Below, piece by piece: positions 50,961 through 61,146 of a stretch of DNA of 64,000 bases. This stretch comes from Pseudomonadota bacterium (GTDB lineage Bacteria > Pseudomonadota > Alphaproteobacteria > Sphingomonadales > SMXR01), in the NCBI GenBank assembly GCA_022566895.1, contig JADFIA010000001.1, positions 57,694 to 121,693 on the forward strand, read 5' to 3'. The notes below the pieces were generated by a model, which was not told the DNA's origin, ran no database searches, and was given only the letters and a program-made list of their open reading frames with translations. The position numbers were made by a program, and so were the translations under genes. Numbering within the stretch: position 1 is the stretch's first letter; the number at the start of each line of letters is the position of its first letter.

Positions 50961-52073
50961 TCAGTTTGCATTGCGCCGGTCCATGACCGCGCTTAAAGAC
51001 GCAAGCTCAATACCCCTTTCGGACAGGTGCTCAGCCCAGGCCGTCACTCGCTCGACGGTGACCGCATAAGAAAGGCGCCCGATCCCGATCGCGGTTCCCT
51101 GCCGGCGCGCGAACTGTTCAAGAATCTCAAGGTAACCGTCGATCTCGTCTGTGGTTGGAATATTATCGATGAAAATATCGCTGTTGGTTTGCAGAACCCC
51201 ATACTCCGCGGCTAAACCTCGAGTCGTCGAGGTTCGGCGTGGGCTGGTATCCAGGAACAAAATTCCCCTGCGCCCCAGATCGGCCATGATCGGGCGAACA
51301 GCGTCTGCCTCGGTCGTGAACTTGGATCCCATTTCAACGACCAGACCGACAAAAGTCTGGAACCGGCTAAGAACAAAATGCAGACGATCGATATTCTGCT
51401 CTGCTGGACCCGCCGCCAGAAGTGTATGCGGCCCGGGGTCACTTGCCGGGTAGTTACGCGGCTCCATTGGCACCATGACCAGAATTTCGTGGCCCGTCGC
51501 CCTAGCGTCGTTTACTGAGCTCTGGAGGTTCCTTCCATAGGGCGAGAAGGCGAAAGTCACGTCGGCCGGTAATCGGCTGATCGCATCGGCGGAGGCCCGG
51601 GTTCCCAACCCAAAATGGGTAAGGACAATCGCAATGCGCGGCGTATTGCTGTCACGGACGTAGGCCCGACCATAAACTTGCCAGGGACGGCGGTCCTCAA
51701 AAGCGATAGGGAGTGGCCCGTAGGGTCCGGGCTCGCTAAGAGAAGCGAGCGGCAGGACCGACCTCAAAGGCGGTTCGAAGGCGGGGTCGGGCGCAGTTTC
51801 TCGAGTTGTGGCAGGCTCGATCCCGCGGTTGACCTTGGGAGTGGATTCAGGAACGGATTCAGTGGGTAGCTCCGGCACCGGGACCGTGGCTTCGGCTTCT
51901 GGCCCGATGTCCAAACGAATTTCAGTGCCGCTTTCCGGGGTCTGATTCTCTGGCTTAGGCGCCAATTGAGGCGTCGGCAGGGGAACTGGGGGCTCGTAGC
52001 TTAGCTGCAGCCAGAGCGCCGATGCTGCGATCAGGCTTAGGGTCACTACCCAAGTGGCAATTAGTGCGCGCAC
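50961..52073 (-). CDS. Divergent polysaccharide deacetylase family protein (YibQ-like)
   Basis: A 370-residue protein with an N-terminal membrane anchor (about residues 5-25), a Pro/Glu-rich low-complexity linker (to about 130) and a C-terminal divergent polysaccharide deacetylase domain. The domain contains IAIVLTHFGLG, FAFSPYGRNL, EILVMVPMEP and DTSPRRTS. In alphaproteobacteria it sits with ctpA and envC, as here. Catalytic activity has not been shown for the family to my knowledge. A role in the cell envelope is inferred from position. Confidence 0.87.
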   Translation of the reverse strand: MRALIATWVVTLSLIAASALWLQLSYEPPVPLPTPQLAPKPENQTPESGTEIRLDIGPEAEATVPVPELPTESVPESTPKVNRGIEPATTRETAPDPAFEPPLRSVLPLASLSEPGPYGPLPIAFEDRRPWQVYGRAYVRDSNTPRIAIVLTHFGLGTRASADAISRLPADVTFAFSPYGRNLQSSVNDARATGHEILVMVPMEPRNYPASDPGPHTLLAAGPAEQNIDRLHFVLSRFQTFVGLVVEMGSKFTTEADAVRPIMADLGRRGILFLDTSPRRTSTTRGLAAEYGVLQTNSDIFIDNIPTTDEIDGYLEILEQFARRQGTAIGIGRLSYAVTVERVTAWAEHLSERGIELASLSAVMDRRNAN

Positions 52074-52131
52074 GCGAATTTCATCCTTAGTCGGCTCGGC
52101 GGCCCTCTCCCAGATTTATGGGCTCCAACTC

Positions 52132-53499
52132 TCAAGAGGCTGGCGTTTTTCCACTGGCAGCCTGAATGACACCCTCAAGGAGATCAAGCGCGTATTTAAG
52201 TTGGTAATCGATTACCTCGTCGTTTTCGAGCGCTGCTGGGATCGGACGCTCGAGGGGTCGATTAACCACGCCCGCCGCAGTAACCGGCGCCTTAGGCTCG
52301 GTTTCTTCAGTCTGTGCCTCGGCGGTCTCAGCTTCGATGTGATTCTCCAGATCCTGCTCACGGCGACTTGCCCGCACGACGCCATTTGGCAGGATGGCCC
52401 TGACCTCGATATCGGGTTCGATTCCTATGGCCTGAATTGCGCTGCCCGAGGGCGTGTAGTATCGGGCCGTGGTCAGCCTTAGCGCGCTATCGGGGCCAAG
52501 CGGGATCTCGGACTGTACGATACCCTTGCCAAATGTTCTCTCGCCAATGATCGTCGCCCGCTTGTGATCCTGTAGGGCAGCGATCACAATCTCGGCCGCT
52601 GAAGCGGAGCCGGCGTTGGCAAGAACGACGATTGGCAAGCCCTGAGCCAGATCGCCACGGCTGGCATTCCAGCGCGCGTTGTTATCGCGCGTACGACCGC
52701 GCATGGAGACGATCTCACCTCTTTCGAGGAAGGCATCGGCAACCTCGATGGCCTGACGCAAAAGTCCGCCCGGATTATTTCTCAGGTCGATGACATAGCC
52801 CTTGAGATTAGCGCCGGCGGTTTTGCGAATGTCGCGAACAGCCGTCGTCAGGTCCCTCGACAATCTTCCATTGTTGAATGTTGTTATCCGGATATATCCG
52901 ATACTGCCTCTTTCGACCCGATGGCGAACCGCCTTCAGCTTGATGACCTTGCGCACAATATCAATCTCAAGCGGCTTTTCGACATCCTTACGAACTATCG
53001 TAACATGCACCTTCGTATCGACTGGCCCTCTCAATCGGCTGACCGCCTGGTTGATGCTCAGGCCAGCCACCGCTTCACCATCCACGTGGGTGATAAGGTC
53101 GCCGGTTGTAATCCCCGCCTTGGCCGCGGGTGTCTCGTCCATTGGAGTGACCACCCGCAGCGCGCCGCCATCCATAACAACCTCCAGACCAACGCCGCCG
53201 TACTCGCCCTTTTGTTCGATTTCGAGTTCTTTAAAACTCTCGGCGTCGATATAGACCGAGTGCGGATCCAAGCCGGCCAACATGCCGCGAATCGCGTCTT
53301 CCAAGAGATCTTCATCTGACACTTCCTCGACATAGCGGGCCCGAATCTGTTCAAATACTTCGGCCACCAAATCGATCTTCTTGTAGATCTCGGAATTGGG
53401 ATTCGAGGACTCCTTGAACTTGGCATCACCAGCGGCAATCGCCGCTGAGGAAACAAAAATGAATATAAAAGCGCTTGAAAAAACCTGTCGCAACTTCAT
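52132..53499 (-). CDS. ctpA: S41 family C-terminal processing peptidase
   Basis: A 455-residue exported protease. It has a signal peptide (residues 1-22), a PDZ domain (GGVGLEVVMDGGALRV onward) and the S41 catalytic core. The nucleophilic Ser lies in NAGSASAAE and the general-base Lys in GERTFGKG. The ATG at 53499 follows AAGGAAAGG and overlaps the envC stop (ATGA), so the two are coupled. The C-terminal tail (EAETAEAQTEETEPKAPV) is low-complexity. Confidence 0.94.
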   Translation of the reverse strand: MKLRQVFSSAFIFIFVSSAAIAAGDAKFKESSNPNSEIYKKIDLVAEVFEQIRARYVEEVSDEDLLEDAIRGMLAGLDPHSVYIDAESFKELEIEQKGEYGGVGLEVVMDGGALRVVTPMDETPAAKAGITTGDLITHVDGEAVAGLSINQAVSRLRGPVDTKVHVTIVRKDVEKPLEIDIVRKVIKLKAVRHRVERGSIGYIRITTFNNGRLSRDLTTAVRDIRKTAGANLKGYVIDLRNNPGGLLRQAIEVADAFLERGEIVSMRGRTRDNNARWNASRGDLAQGLPIVVLANAGSASAAEIVIAALQDHKRATIIGERTFGKGIVQSEIPLGPDSALRLTTARYYTPSGSAIQAIGIEPDIEVRAILPNGVVRASRREQDLENHIEAETAEAQTEETEPKAPVTAAGVVNRPLERPIPAALENDEVIDYQLKYALDLLEGVIQAASGKTPAS

Positions 53500-54728
53500 C
53501 CGGTTACCTTTCCTTGTCCCATGCTTAACCAAGGCAGGGGATTAATGGGTTCACCAAAACGGCGAATCTCGATATATAGCTCCGGAGCCTTGTCAGAAGA
53601 TGTGGCCGCGTTCCGGCTCGCTTGAGAAGCCTTCATAACCCCGACCGGTTCACCGGCGAGGACCCACTGACCCACTACTCCATCCAGGCGGCTCATTCCC
53701 GCGAGCAGGCTAATGTAGCCTTCACCATGCTCAATGATCAAGAGTTGGCCATAAGTCCGAAAAGGGCCGGCGAATACCACTCGCCCGTCGTAGGGCGCAA
53801 CGACCTGTGCTCCGGTGCGTGTGCGCAAGCGTATTCCCTTTGTTGTACCGGTTACGGTTTGATCGCCGAAGCGCTCGACCAATTGCCCCCTTGCCGGTAG
53901 AGCTAGGCTCCCTCTGGCACTCGAAAATGGTCTCGCAGTGGGGAAGGCGGGGCGCTCCTGCAATGCCTTGCCGAACCGTTTGGCGGCGGCAGCGGCGGCC
54001 TTTCTTCGGCGATCGGCCTCCTCCCCGAGTTTTCTTAGGAGATCGCGCAGATCCTTCGCTTCCGTGGCCAAGGTTGCAATCCGCCGGTCGAGATCCTTGG
54101 TGCTTGTTTCCAACGATTGACGCCGTTGTTGCCGCTTGGTCAGAAGTTCGTCGAGCTTGGCTTGCTCTGCGGCCAGCGCCACAAGGTTTGATTCCAGTGT
54201 CTGGCGCTCTGCCTTAATCTGCTCACGCAGACTCACAATTTCAACGATCTGGTCCCGCAAGACCCTGGCTTCACCCTCAAGTTTTGGTGTGATTCTGGCC
54301 AACAGAGCTGAACTCCGCGCCAGAACCATAGATTCAGCAGGCTTCACGAGCAACAGGGCGACCGGCCGGCTGCTCAGCCGCTGGAGGGCGGCCAATACCT
54401 CGGCCACCTTCTTGTTCTTACCAAGCAGAACGGCCTTTTTCACAGACAGCTCCTCGTTAAGTTGCTCTATCTTGCCTTCCTTGGTTGTGACCTGTTCCTC
54501 AATGCCTTGGAGTCGCCCGGCGCTGGCGATCAATCGCTCGGTCAGCGATTTAATCTCGGCATCGGCGGCGTCGGCCTGCTCGACCAATTCGCGGCGTTCC
54601 TGCTTGCTTTTTTCAAGCTGCCCCTCAACCTCTTCAAGACGTTCCTTGCCGGGCGTCTCCTGCGCCGATTTGCCGGCCACAGGTGCAATCAAAAAGCAGA
54701 GAATCAATGCCGTCCTAAGTCCCTGCAC
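53496..54728 (-). CDS. envC: Murein hydrolase activator EnvC-like, degenerate LytM
   Basis: A 410-residue exported protein with a signal peptide, a long coiled coil (about residues 25-245) and a C-terminal LytM/M23 domain. The domain ends VAPYDGRVVFAG, LIIEHGEGY, LYIEIRR. The zinc ligands of active M23 enzymes (HxxxD and HxH) are not intact: KGIRLRTRTG replaces the first. It should therefore activate an amidase during septum splitting rather than cut peptidoglycan. The start is GTG at 54728, 14 nt inside the gpmI end. Confidence 0.9.
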   Translation of the reverse strand: MQGLRTALILCFLIAPVAGKSAQETPGKERLEEVEGQLEKSKQERRELVEQADAADAEIKSLTERLIASAGRLQGIEEQVTTKEGKIEQLNEELSVKKAVLLGKNKKVAEVLAALQRLSSRPVALLLVKPAESMVLARSSALLARITPKLEGEARVLRDQIVEIVSLREQIKAERQTLESNLVALAAEQAKLDELLTKRQQRRQSLETSTKDLDRRIATLATEAKDLRDLLRKLGEEADRRRKAAAAAAKRFGKALQERPAFPTARPFSSARGSLALPARGQLVERFGDQTVTGTTKGIRLRTRTGAQVVAPYDGRVVFAGPFRTYGQLLIIEHGEGYISLLAGMSRLDGVVGQWVLAGEPVGVMKASQASRNAATSSDKAPELYIEIRRFGEPINPLPWLSMGQGKVTG

Positions 54729-56313
54729 GCGAAATTTCCTTCGTATTTTTCACCCGGTTGCCGGACTCCAGCTTTAGCAGGGAATGGCCGGTCATGGACC
54801 GGGGCTTTTCCAGACCCATCAGGGCCAAGACGGTCGGTGCGATATCCGCCAGTTTGCCGTCCGCCAAGTCACGGTGCTTATCAGAGACCAAAAGAAGCGG
54901 AACCGGATGCATGGTGTGCGCGGTATGGGCGTAACCAGAGCGATCATCGAACATGCACTCCACATTTCCGTGGTCGGCGGTAATCAACAGAGTGCCGCCG
55001 ACGTCGCTTACCGCATCAGCCAAACGGCCAAGACAGACATCGATCGTTTCGACGGCCTCGATTGCCGCCTCCATCTTGCCGGTATGACCAACCATGTCGG
55101 CATTGGCGTAATTAACGATAACCAGATCGTATCTGCCGCCTCGGATCGCCTCGATAAGCTTATCGGTGACCTTGTGGGCCGACATCTCGGGCTTCAGGTC
55201 ATACGTGTCAACCCTCGGCGAAGGCACCAGAATGCGGTCTTCGCCGTCGAACATGCGTTCCTCGCCGCCATTAAAAAAGAATGTAACATGGGCATATTTC
55301 TCGGTTTCGGCGATTCGTAACTGACGAAGCCCGGCCTTGGAAACCACCTCGCCGAGCGAATCCTCGACCGGGATGGGGTTGAGCATGGTCTTCAGATATT
55401 CGTCCAGTTCCAGCGAATAGCGAACCATACCCACGGCGACCGCCATATGAGGTGCCCGCGGGCGTTCGAAATGCGAAAACTCGGGCGACAACAAAGCGCC
55501 CAGTATCTGACGTGACCGATCGGCCCGAAAATTGGCCATAATCAAGGCGTCGCCATCGCGAAATCCGGCATAGCCCTCGATGACCGTTGGTATGACGAAT
55601 TCGTCGGTGATTCCAGCGGCGTAACTACTGGCAATCGCTTCATCGGACGATCGTGAAATCTTACCCTCTGCCTGGACGATCGCCGCATAGGCCTTTTCGA
55701 TACGGTCCCATCTTTGGTCACGATCCATAGCGTAATATCGGCCCGAAAGCGTGACCATTCTTGTTCGCTGACAGCCCGCGAGAGATTGTTCAAAGGCAGC
55801 AAGATAATTACGCGCGCTTTGCGGCGGAGTATCGCGGCCATCCAGGAAGGCATGAATCAAGACCTTAATGCCGGCCGAATCCAGGGTTTGCGCAATGGCT
55901 AGAATATGGTCCTGATGGCTGTGCACGCCACCGGGAGACAGCAGACCCATCAGATGTGCCCGGCCGCCGGTGTCCTTCAGTTCGCCAATCAGATCAAGCA
56001 AAACGGGATTCTCGCCCAGTTGCCCACTCGCAATCAACTCATTGATCCTGGGCAAGTCCTGTAACACGACCCGGCCGGCGCCGATGTTCATATGACCGAC
56101 CTCGGAATTGCCCATTTGGCCCTCGGGAAGCCCGACCGGCCGACCGGAGGTTTCCAATAAAGCCCGGCCCGAATTCTTCCAAAGATTATCGTAGTTAGGG
56201 GTTTGCGCCATCAGGATGGCATTTCCGTCGATCTCTTCGCGGTGGCCCCAACCATCGAGTATGCAAAGCACGACAGGGCATTCGACGATTTTTTTAGTGT
56301 TTTTGTCCGCCAT
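54715..56313 (-). CDS. gpmI: 2,3-bisphosphoglycerate-independent phosphoglycerate mutase
   Basis: A 532-residue alkaline-phosphatase-fold enzyme. It has metal residues in LCILDGWGHRE, the phospho-Ser in GNSEVGHMNIGAGR, and the second metal cluster in NYANADMVGHTG and ITADHGNVE. It interconverts 3- and 2-phosphoglycerate in glycolysis. Slightly longer than typical (about 510). It precedes the envC-ctpA genes, an order common in alphaproteobacteria. Confidence 0.96.
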   Translation of the reverse strand: MADKNTKKIVECPVVLCILDGWGHREEIDGNAILMAQTPNYDNLWKNSGRALLETSGRPVGLPEGQMGNSEVGHMNIGAGRVVLQDLPRINELIASGQLGENPVLLDLIGELKDTGGRAHLMGLLSPGGVHSHQDHILAIAQTLDSAGIKVLIHAFLDGRDTPPQSARNYLAAFEQSLAGCQRTRMVTLSGRYYAMDRDQRWDRIEKAYAAIVQAEGKISRSSDEAIASSYAAGITDEFVIPTVIEGYAGFRDGDALIMANFRADRSRQILGALLSPEFSHFERPRAPHMAVAVGMVRYSLELDEYLKTMLNPIPVEDSLGEVVSKAGLRQLRIAETEKYAHVTFFFNGGEERMFDGEDRILVPSPRVDTYDLKPEMSAHKVTDKLIEAIRGGRYDLVIVNYANADMVGHTGKMEAAIEAVETIDVCLGRLADAVSDVGGTLLITADHGNVECMFDDRSGYAHTAHTMHPVPLLLVSDKHRDLADGKLADIAPTVLALMGLEKPRSMTGHSLLKLESGNRVKNTKEISRAGT

Positions 56314-56346
56314 ATCATTCGGCCTTGCCGTTCAATGTTGGGGCCC

Positions 56347-56802
56347 TCAGTCCCGGTGATAGGGATGGCCTGCCAGAATACTCGCGGCCCTGTAGAGCTG
56401 CTCAACCAGCATGGCGCGGGCCATCATATGGGGCCAGGTCATGAGGCCAAATGACAGCTCCAAATCGCTGCGGGCCAGCAGCGCCTGTCCCAGGCCGTCG
56501 GCCCCGCCGATCAAAAACACCAGCTCCTTATGAGCGTCCTGCTGATACCGATCAATAGTTTTTGCGAATTCACGGCTGGATAGCGGTTTGCCGCGTTCCG
56601 AGAGCGCGATCAGAGTTCCGTTCCTTGGCAGTTTTGCCGTAATCGATTGGGTCTCGCGATCTGTTTGGCGGTTCCGGGATTGGCGGTGTCGGTCGTCGAT
56701 CTCGACTATTTCTAAGGGCCAGGGCAATCGCTTGGAGTATCGCTCGACAAGCGCCTGCTCCGGTCCCTTCATTTTTCCAACAGCGATGATCTTGATTTTC
56801 AT
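56347..56802 (-). CDS. rlmH: 23S rRNA pseudouridine1915 N3-methyltransferase
   Basis: A 151-residue SPOUT methyltransferase. MKIKIIAVGKMKG opens it, and the knot carries LVFLIGGADGLGQ and the C-terminal MARAMLVEQLYRAASILAGHPYHRD. The ATG at 56802 gives the standard length. An open frame upstream to 56841 is without family sequence. It is paired with rsfS, as in most bacteria. Confidence 0.95.
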   Translation of the reverse strand: MKIKIIAVGKMKGPEQALVERYSKRLPWPLEIVEIDDRHRQSRNRQTDRETQSITAKLPRNGTLIALSERGKPLSSREFAKTIDRYQQDAHKELVFLIGGADGLGQALLARSDLELSFGLMTWPHMMARAMLVEQLYRAASILAGHPYHRD

Positions 56803-56863
56803 AAGCCTGCCGCCGGCAGCGAAACCGCCCGAAAAAAACACGGTTGCTGTGCCGCTGGCACCG

Positions 56864-57300
56864 TTAGTTCATGACCACGTCCAGATCAAGAGCGACCGAC
56901 CACATTTTCTCAAGATTATAAAAGCTCCGGACTTCAGCACGGAAAATGTGAACGATGACATCCCCGGCGTCGATCAATACCCAATCGGCTTGAGGCAGGC
57001 CCTCGGTCGATAGGCGGCTGGCTCCCTTCTCCTTCAAATGGCGCACTAGATGATGTGATAGCGCACCCACCTGTCGGTGCGAGCCACCGGTGGCAATCAC
57101 CATATAGTCAGCGATCGAAGACTTCCCGGCCAGATCGATAGTTGTGACATCAATCGCCTTGTTGTCTTCAAGAGAACGGATAATGAGATCGAGCAAATCT
57201 TTGACCGCCAAGGATGGCTGGTGAAGGTTGCCGGTGGGCAGCTCATCAGCTGTTATCAAATGTGACTCCTTCGGGTCATTACGGGCATCGGCTGGGCCAG

Positions 57301-57304
<4 letters not shown>
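56864..57304 (-). CDS. rsfS: Ribosome silencing factor
   Basis: A 146-residue RsfS/DUF143 protein. The core is IDVTTIDLAGKSSIADYMVIATG, followed by ADWVLIDAGDVIVHIF and FYNLEKMW. It binds L14 and blocks subunit joining under starvation. I place the start at 57304, where ATG overlaps the nadD stop (ATGA). Starts further upstream would lie deep inside nadD. The first 40 or so residues are a variable extension. Confidence 0.92.
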
Positions 57305-59315
<2,011 letters not shown>

Positions 59316-59316
<1 letters not shown>

Positions 59317-59798
59317 CAGCCTTTATCCTTCGTCTTGGTTTTCGAGGCCTTGGTTTCGCCAGTTGTTTGCTTGGCTCCGGTCTTTGCCTTGGGGGCAGCC
59401 TTTTTCGCCGTAGCCTTCTTCGCAGCCGGTTTTTCCACCACCTTATCGCTGGCCTTGGCGGCTTGAGTCTTTGGTGCCGCCTTTTTTCCGTCGCTTACCT
59501 CCAGGATCCTAAGGACCGTCAAATTCTGGCGATGCCCCCGGGTGCGGCGATAGTTGTGACGGCGCTTCTTCTTGAAGACGATGATCTTGTCGCCCTTCTT
59601 CTGGCGCACGATCTCGGCTGAGACCTTTCCACCGTCCACCAAAGGCGTGCCAACCTTCACCGTTTTATCGGTCCCGATCATGTATACGGTATCGAGCTGA
59701 ACCTTTTCGCCGGCTGCACCGTCCAGCTTTTCGACTTCAATGATATCGTCTTTGGCGACTTTATATTGTTTGCCGCCGGTCTTGATCACCGCGTACAT
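59316..59798 (-). CDS. rplU: 50S ribosomal protein L21 with C-terminal Ala/Lys tail
   Basis: Residues 1 to about 103 are a normal L21 ([39 protein letters not shown]). A tail to residue 160 follows, made nearly only of Ala, Lys and Thr ([17 protein letters not shown]). Similar tails occur in alphaproteobacterial L21. The ATG at 59798 has GGAAG at good distance. A second ATG four codons upstream (59810) is less likely. Confidence 0.95.
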
Positions 59799-59902
59799 TG
59801 TTTCTTCCATTTTTTGCGCCGCTAATAACCGGGTCTTAATAAAGACGCTTGGTGCGGTTTCCGCAGGCTATTTGTTTACCAGAACGCTTATCGCGCTCCT
59901 TG

Positions 59903-59926
59903 TTCGGGGCATCCATGGGCCCCGAA
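59903..59926 (-). promoter_or_regulatory. Perfect inverted repeat upstream of rplU
   Basis: TTCGGGGC (59903-59910) and GCCCCGAA (59919-59926) form a perfect 8-bp stem with an 8-nt loop, 105 nt before the rplU start on the minus strand. No T run follows on either strand. It could be a leader structure for the L21-L27 operon; otherwise the 285-bp gap between rplU and tRNA-Ser holds no gene. Confidence 0.4.
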
Positions 59927-60082
59927 GCGTGGGCGCAATATATCCATGCAATCCCGGCTGTCAATGGTTTAAAGGCGTTTTGTTGCCGGCACCATCGAGG
60001 GGCACTCGGTGGGGCCGACGCCTCTTGCTCTGCCGATCAGCTTCGGCTAGTTTGCCGCGCACGCCCGAATGGGGCGGCGCGC

Positions 60083-60173
60083 GGAGGGATGCCGGAGCGG
60101 TCGAACGGGGCGGTCTCGAAAACCGTTGTACCCCTTTGGGGTACCGTGGGTTCGAATCCCACTCCCTCCGCCA
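60083..60173 (+). tRNA. tRNA-Ser (CGA)
   Basis: The acceptor stem GGAGGGA (60083-60089) pairs with TCCCTCC (60163-60169), then discriminator G and an encoded CCA (60171-60173). The anticodon arm CGGT-CTCGAAA-ACCG gives anticodon CGA, reading UCG. A long variable arm (TTGTACCCCTTTGGGGTAC) and the T arm GTGGGTTCGAATCCCAC confirm a class II serine tRNA. The accessory locus begins right behind it. Confidence 0.97.
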
Positions 60174-60270
60174 ACGAGTCTGCTGCGAACCAGGGTCTCT
60201 GGTCGACTTGTGCGGTTCTTTAAATATTTCAAAGGCTTACGGCGTGGTAGGGGCAGTATTCGGCCGCTTT

Positions 60271-60341
60271 CGAGGGACCGGAGACGCCTATTCCGGGCCA
60301 TTTATCCGAAGTGTCTCCGTTCACTTCTGTTCCGGTCCCTC
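60271..60341. repeat. Nested inverted repeats between tRNA-Ser and the recombinase fragment
   Basis: GAGGGACCGGA (60271-60281) is the exact complement of TCCGGTCCCTC (60331-60341). GGAGAC (60279-60284), which overlaps the first arm, is the complement of GTCTCC (60313-60318). Two alternative or stacked hairpins can form. The role is unknown: a terminator for the recombinase gene, an attachment-site structure or an element end are all possible. Confidence 0.6.
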
Positions 60342-60364
60342 TGCGGCGTGGTCGGGTTTGTCGA

Positions 60365-61146
60365 TTATTGGGTGTCGAACCCTAGCGCTGCCCGCTGGGT
60401 TTGCCAGGAATCGGGCAGATCCGTGCGGAACCGCTCTAAGGCAAGTTCCGATGGCTGCTTGCCGTCAAGGATGGCTTCCATGATGTCAGGTGCCAGCCAG
60501 GCCAGCTGCAAGAGCCTGCGAACGTAGCGAGACGTCTTATTTTCGGTCGACGCGATATCTTTGATGGTCGCACCCTCCTGCTCGATCTTCCTCCGCCATC
60601 CCCATGCCTTGCCCAGAGCTCTTATGAGTGCAGTGTTTGGTCGGGGTTTCTGGTCTCCAGTTGTGACAATCCGCTTCTGATTGCTGAAGCGCTGAAAGTG
60701 CCAAGAGGTAGAAGAGACCAGCGTTGCACCGTCATCAATTTCCAGGCCGGCCGTTTTCTTGCGACCAATCAGCTCTTTCAGAAGGCCGCTGGTGCTGATG
60801 GTCATATCGATGCTTTCGCTTGATATTGTGATGCGGTCGACGATCTTGAGCATGAGACCACGGGCTTCGGCCGGTGAAAGTGATGGCCATTCCCCCGCAA
60901 GTGCGGCGGCATTTTCCCTGATCTCCATCGTGACTTCTGCGTTCTCTATATCCTCGAAGATATCTTTTCGACCATCGATGATGGGCTTGAGCACATCCAG
61001 AAAAAGCGCGGTGACGCTGTCCTCGATCTCAGCTGCCGGAAACCTCAAGGGTGTGCCGTTGGCTCGCCTGGTCTCGTAGTAGCGATAGCGTCGATTGCTT
61101 TTTACCGCGTGTGACGGGGTCAGCGGACGCCCCTCATCGTCCTCTT
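60365..61146 (-). pseudogene. Large serine recombinase, C-terminal fragment fused to a transposase
   Basis: This part encodes about 260 residues that match the C-terminal region of large serine recombinases. It begins EGRPLTPSHAVKSNRRYRYY (the zinc-ribbon tail region), followed by LSPAEARGLMLKIVDRITI. It ends in a helix-turn-helix block (TIKDIASTENKTSRYVRRLL, LAWLAPDIMEAILDGKQP) and DSWQTQRAALGF. The N-terminal resolvase domain with its catalytic serine is absent. The fragment is not free: it continues in frame from the DDE transposase to its right, with the seam near 61136-61150. The stop lies 192 bases from the tRNA-Ser end, facing it, as integrase genes of tRNA-linked islands often do. Confidence 0.82.
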
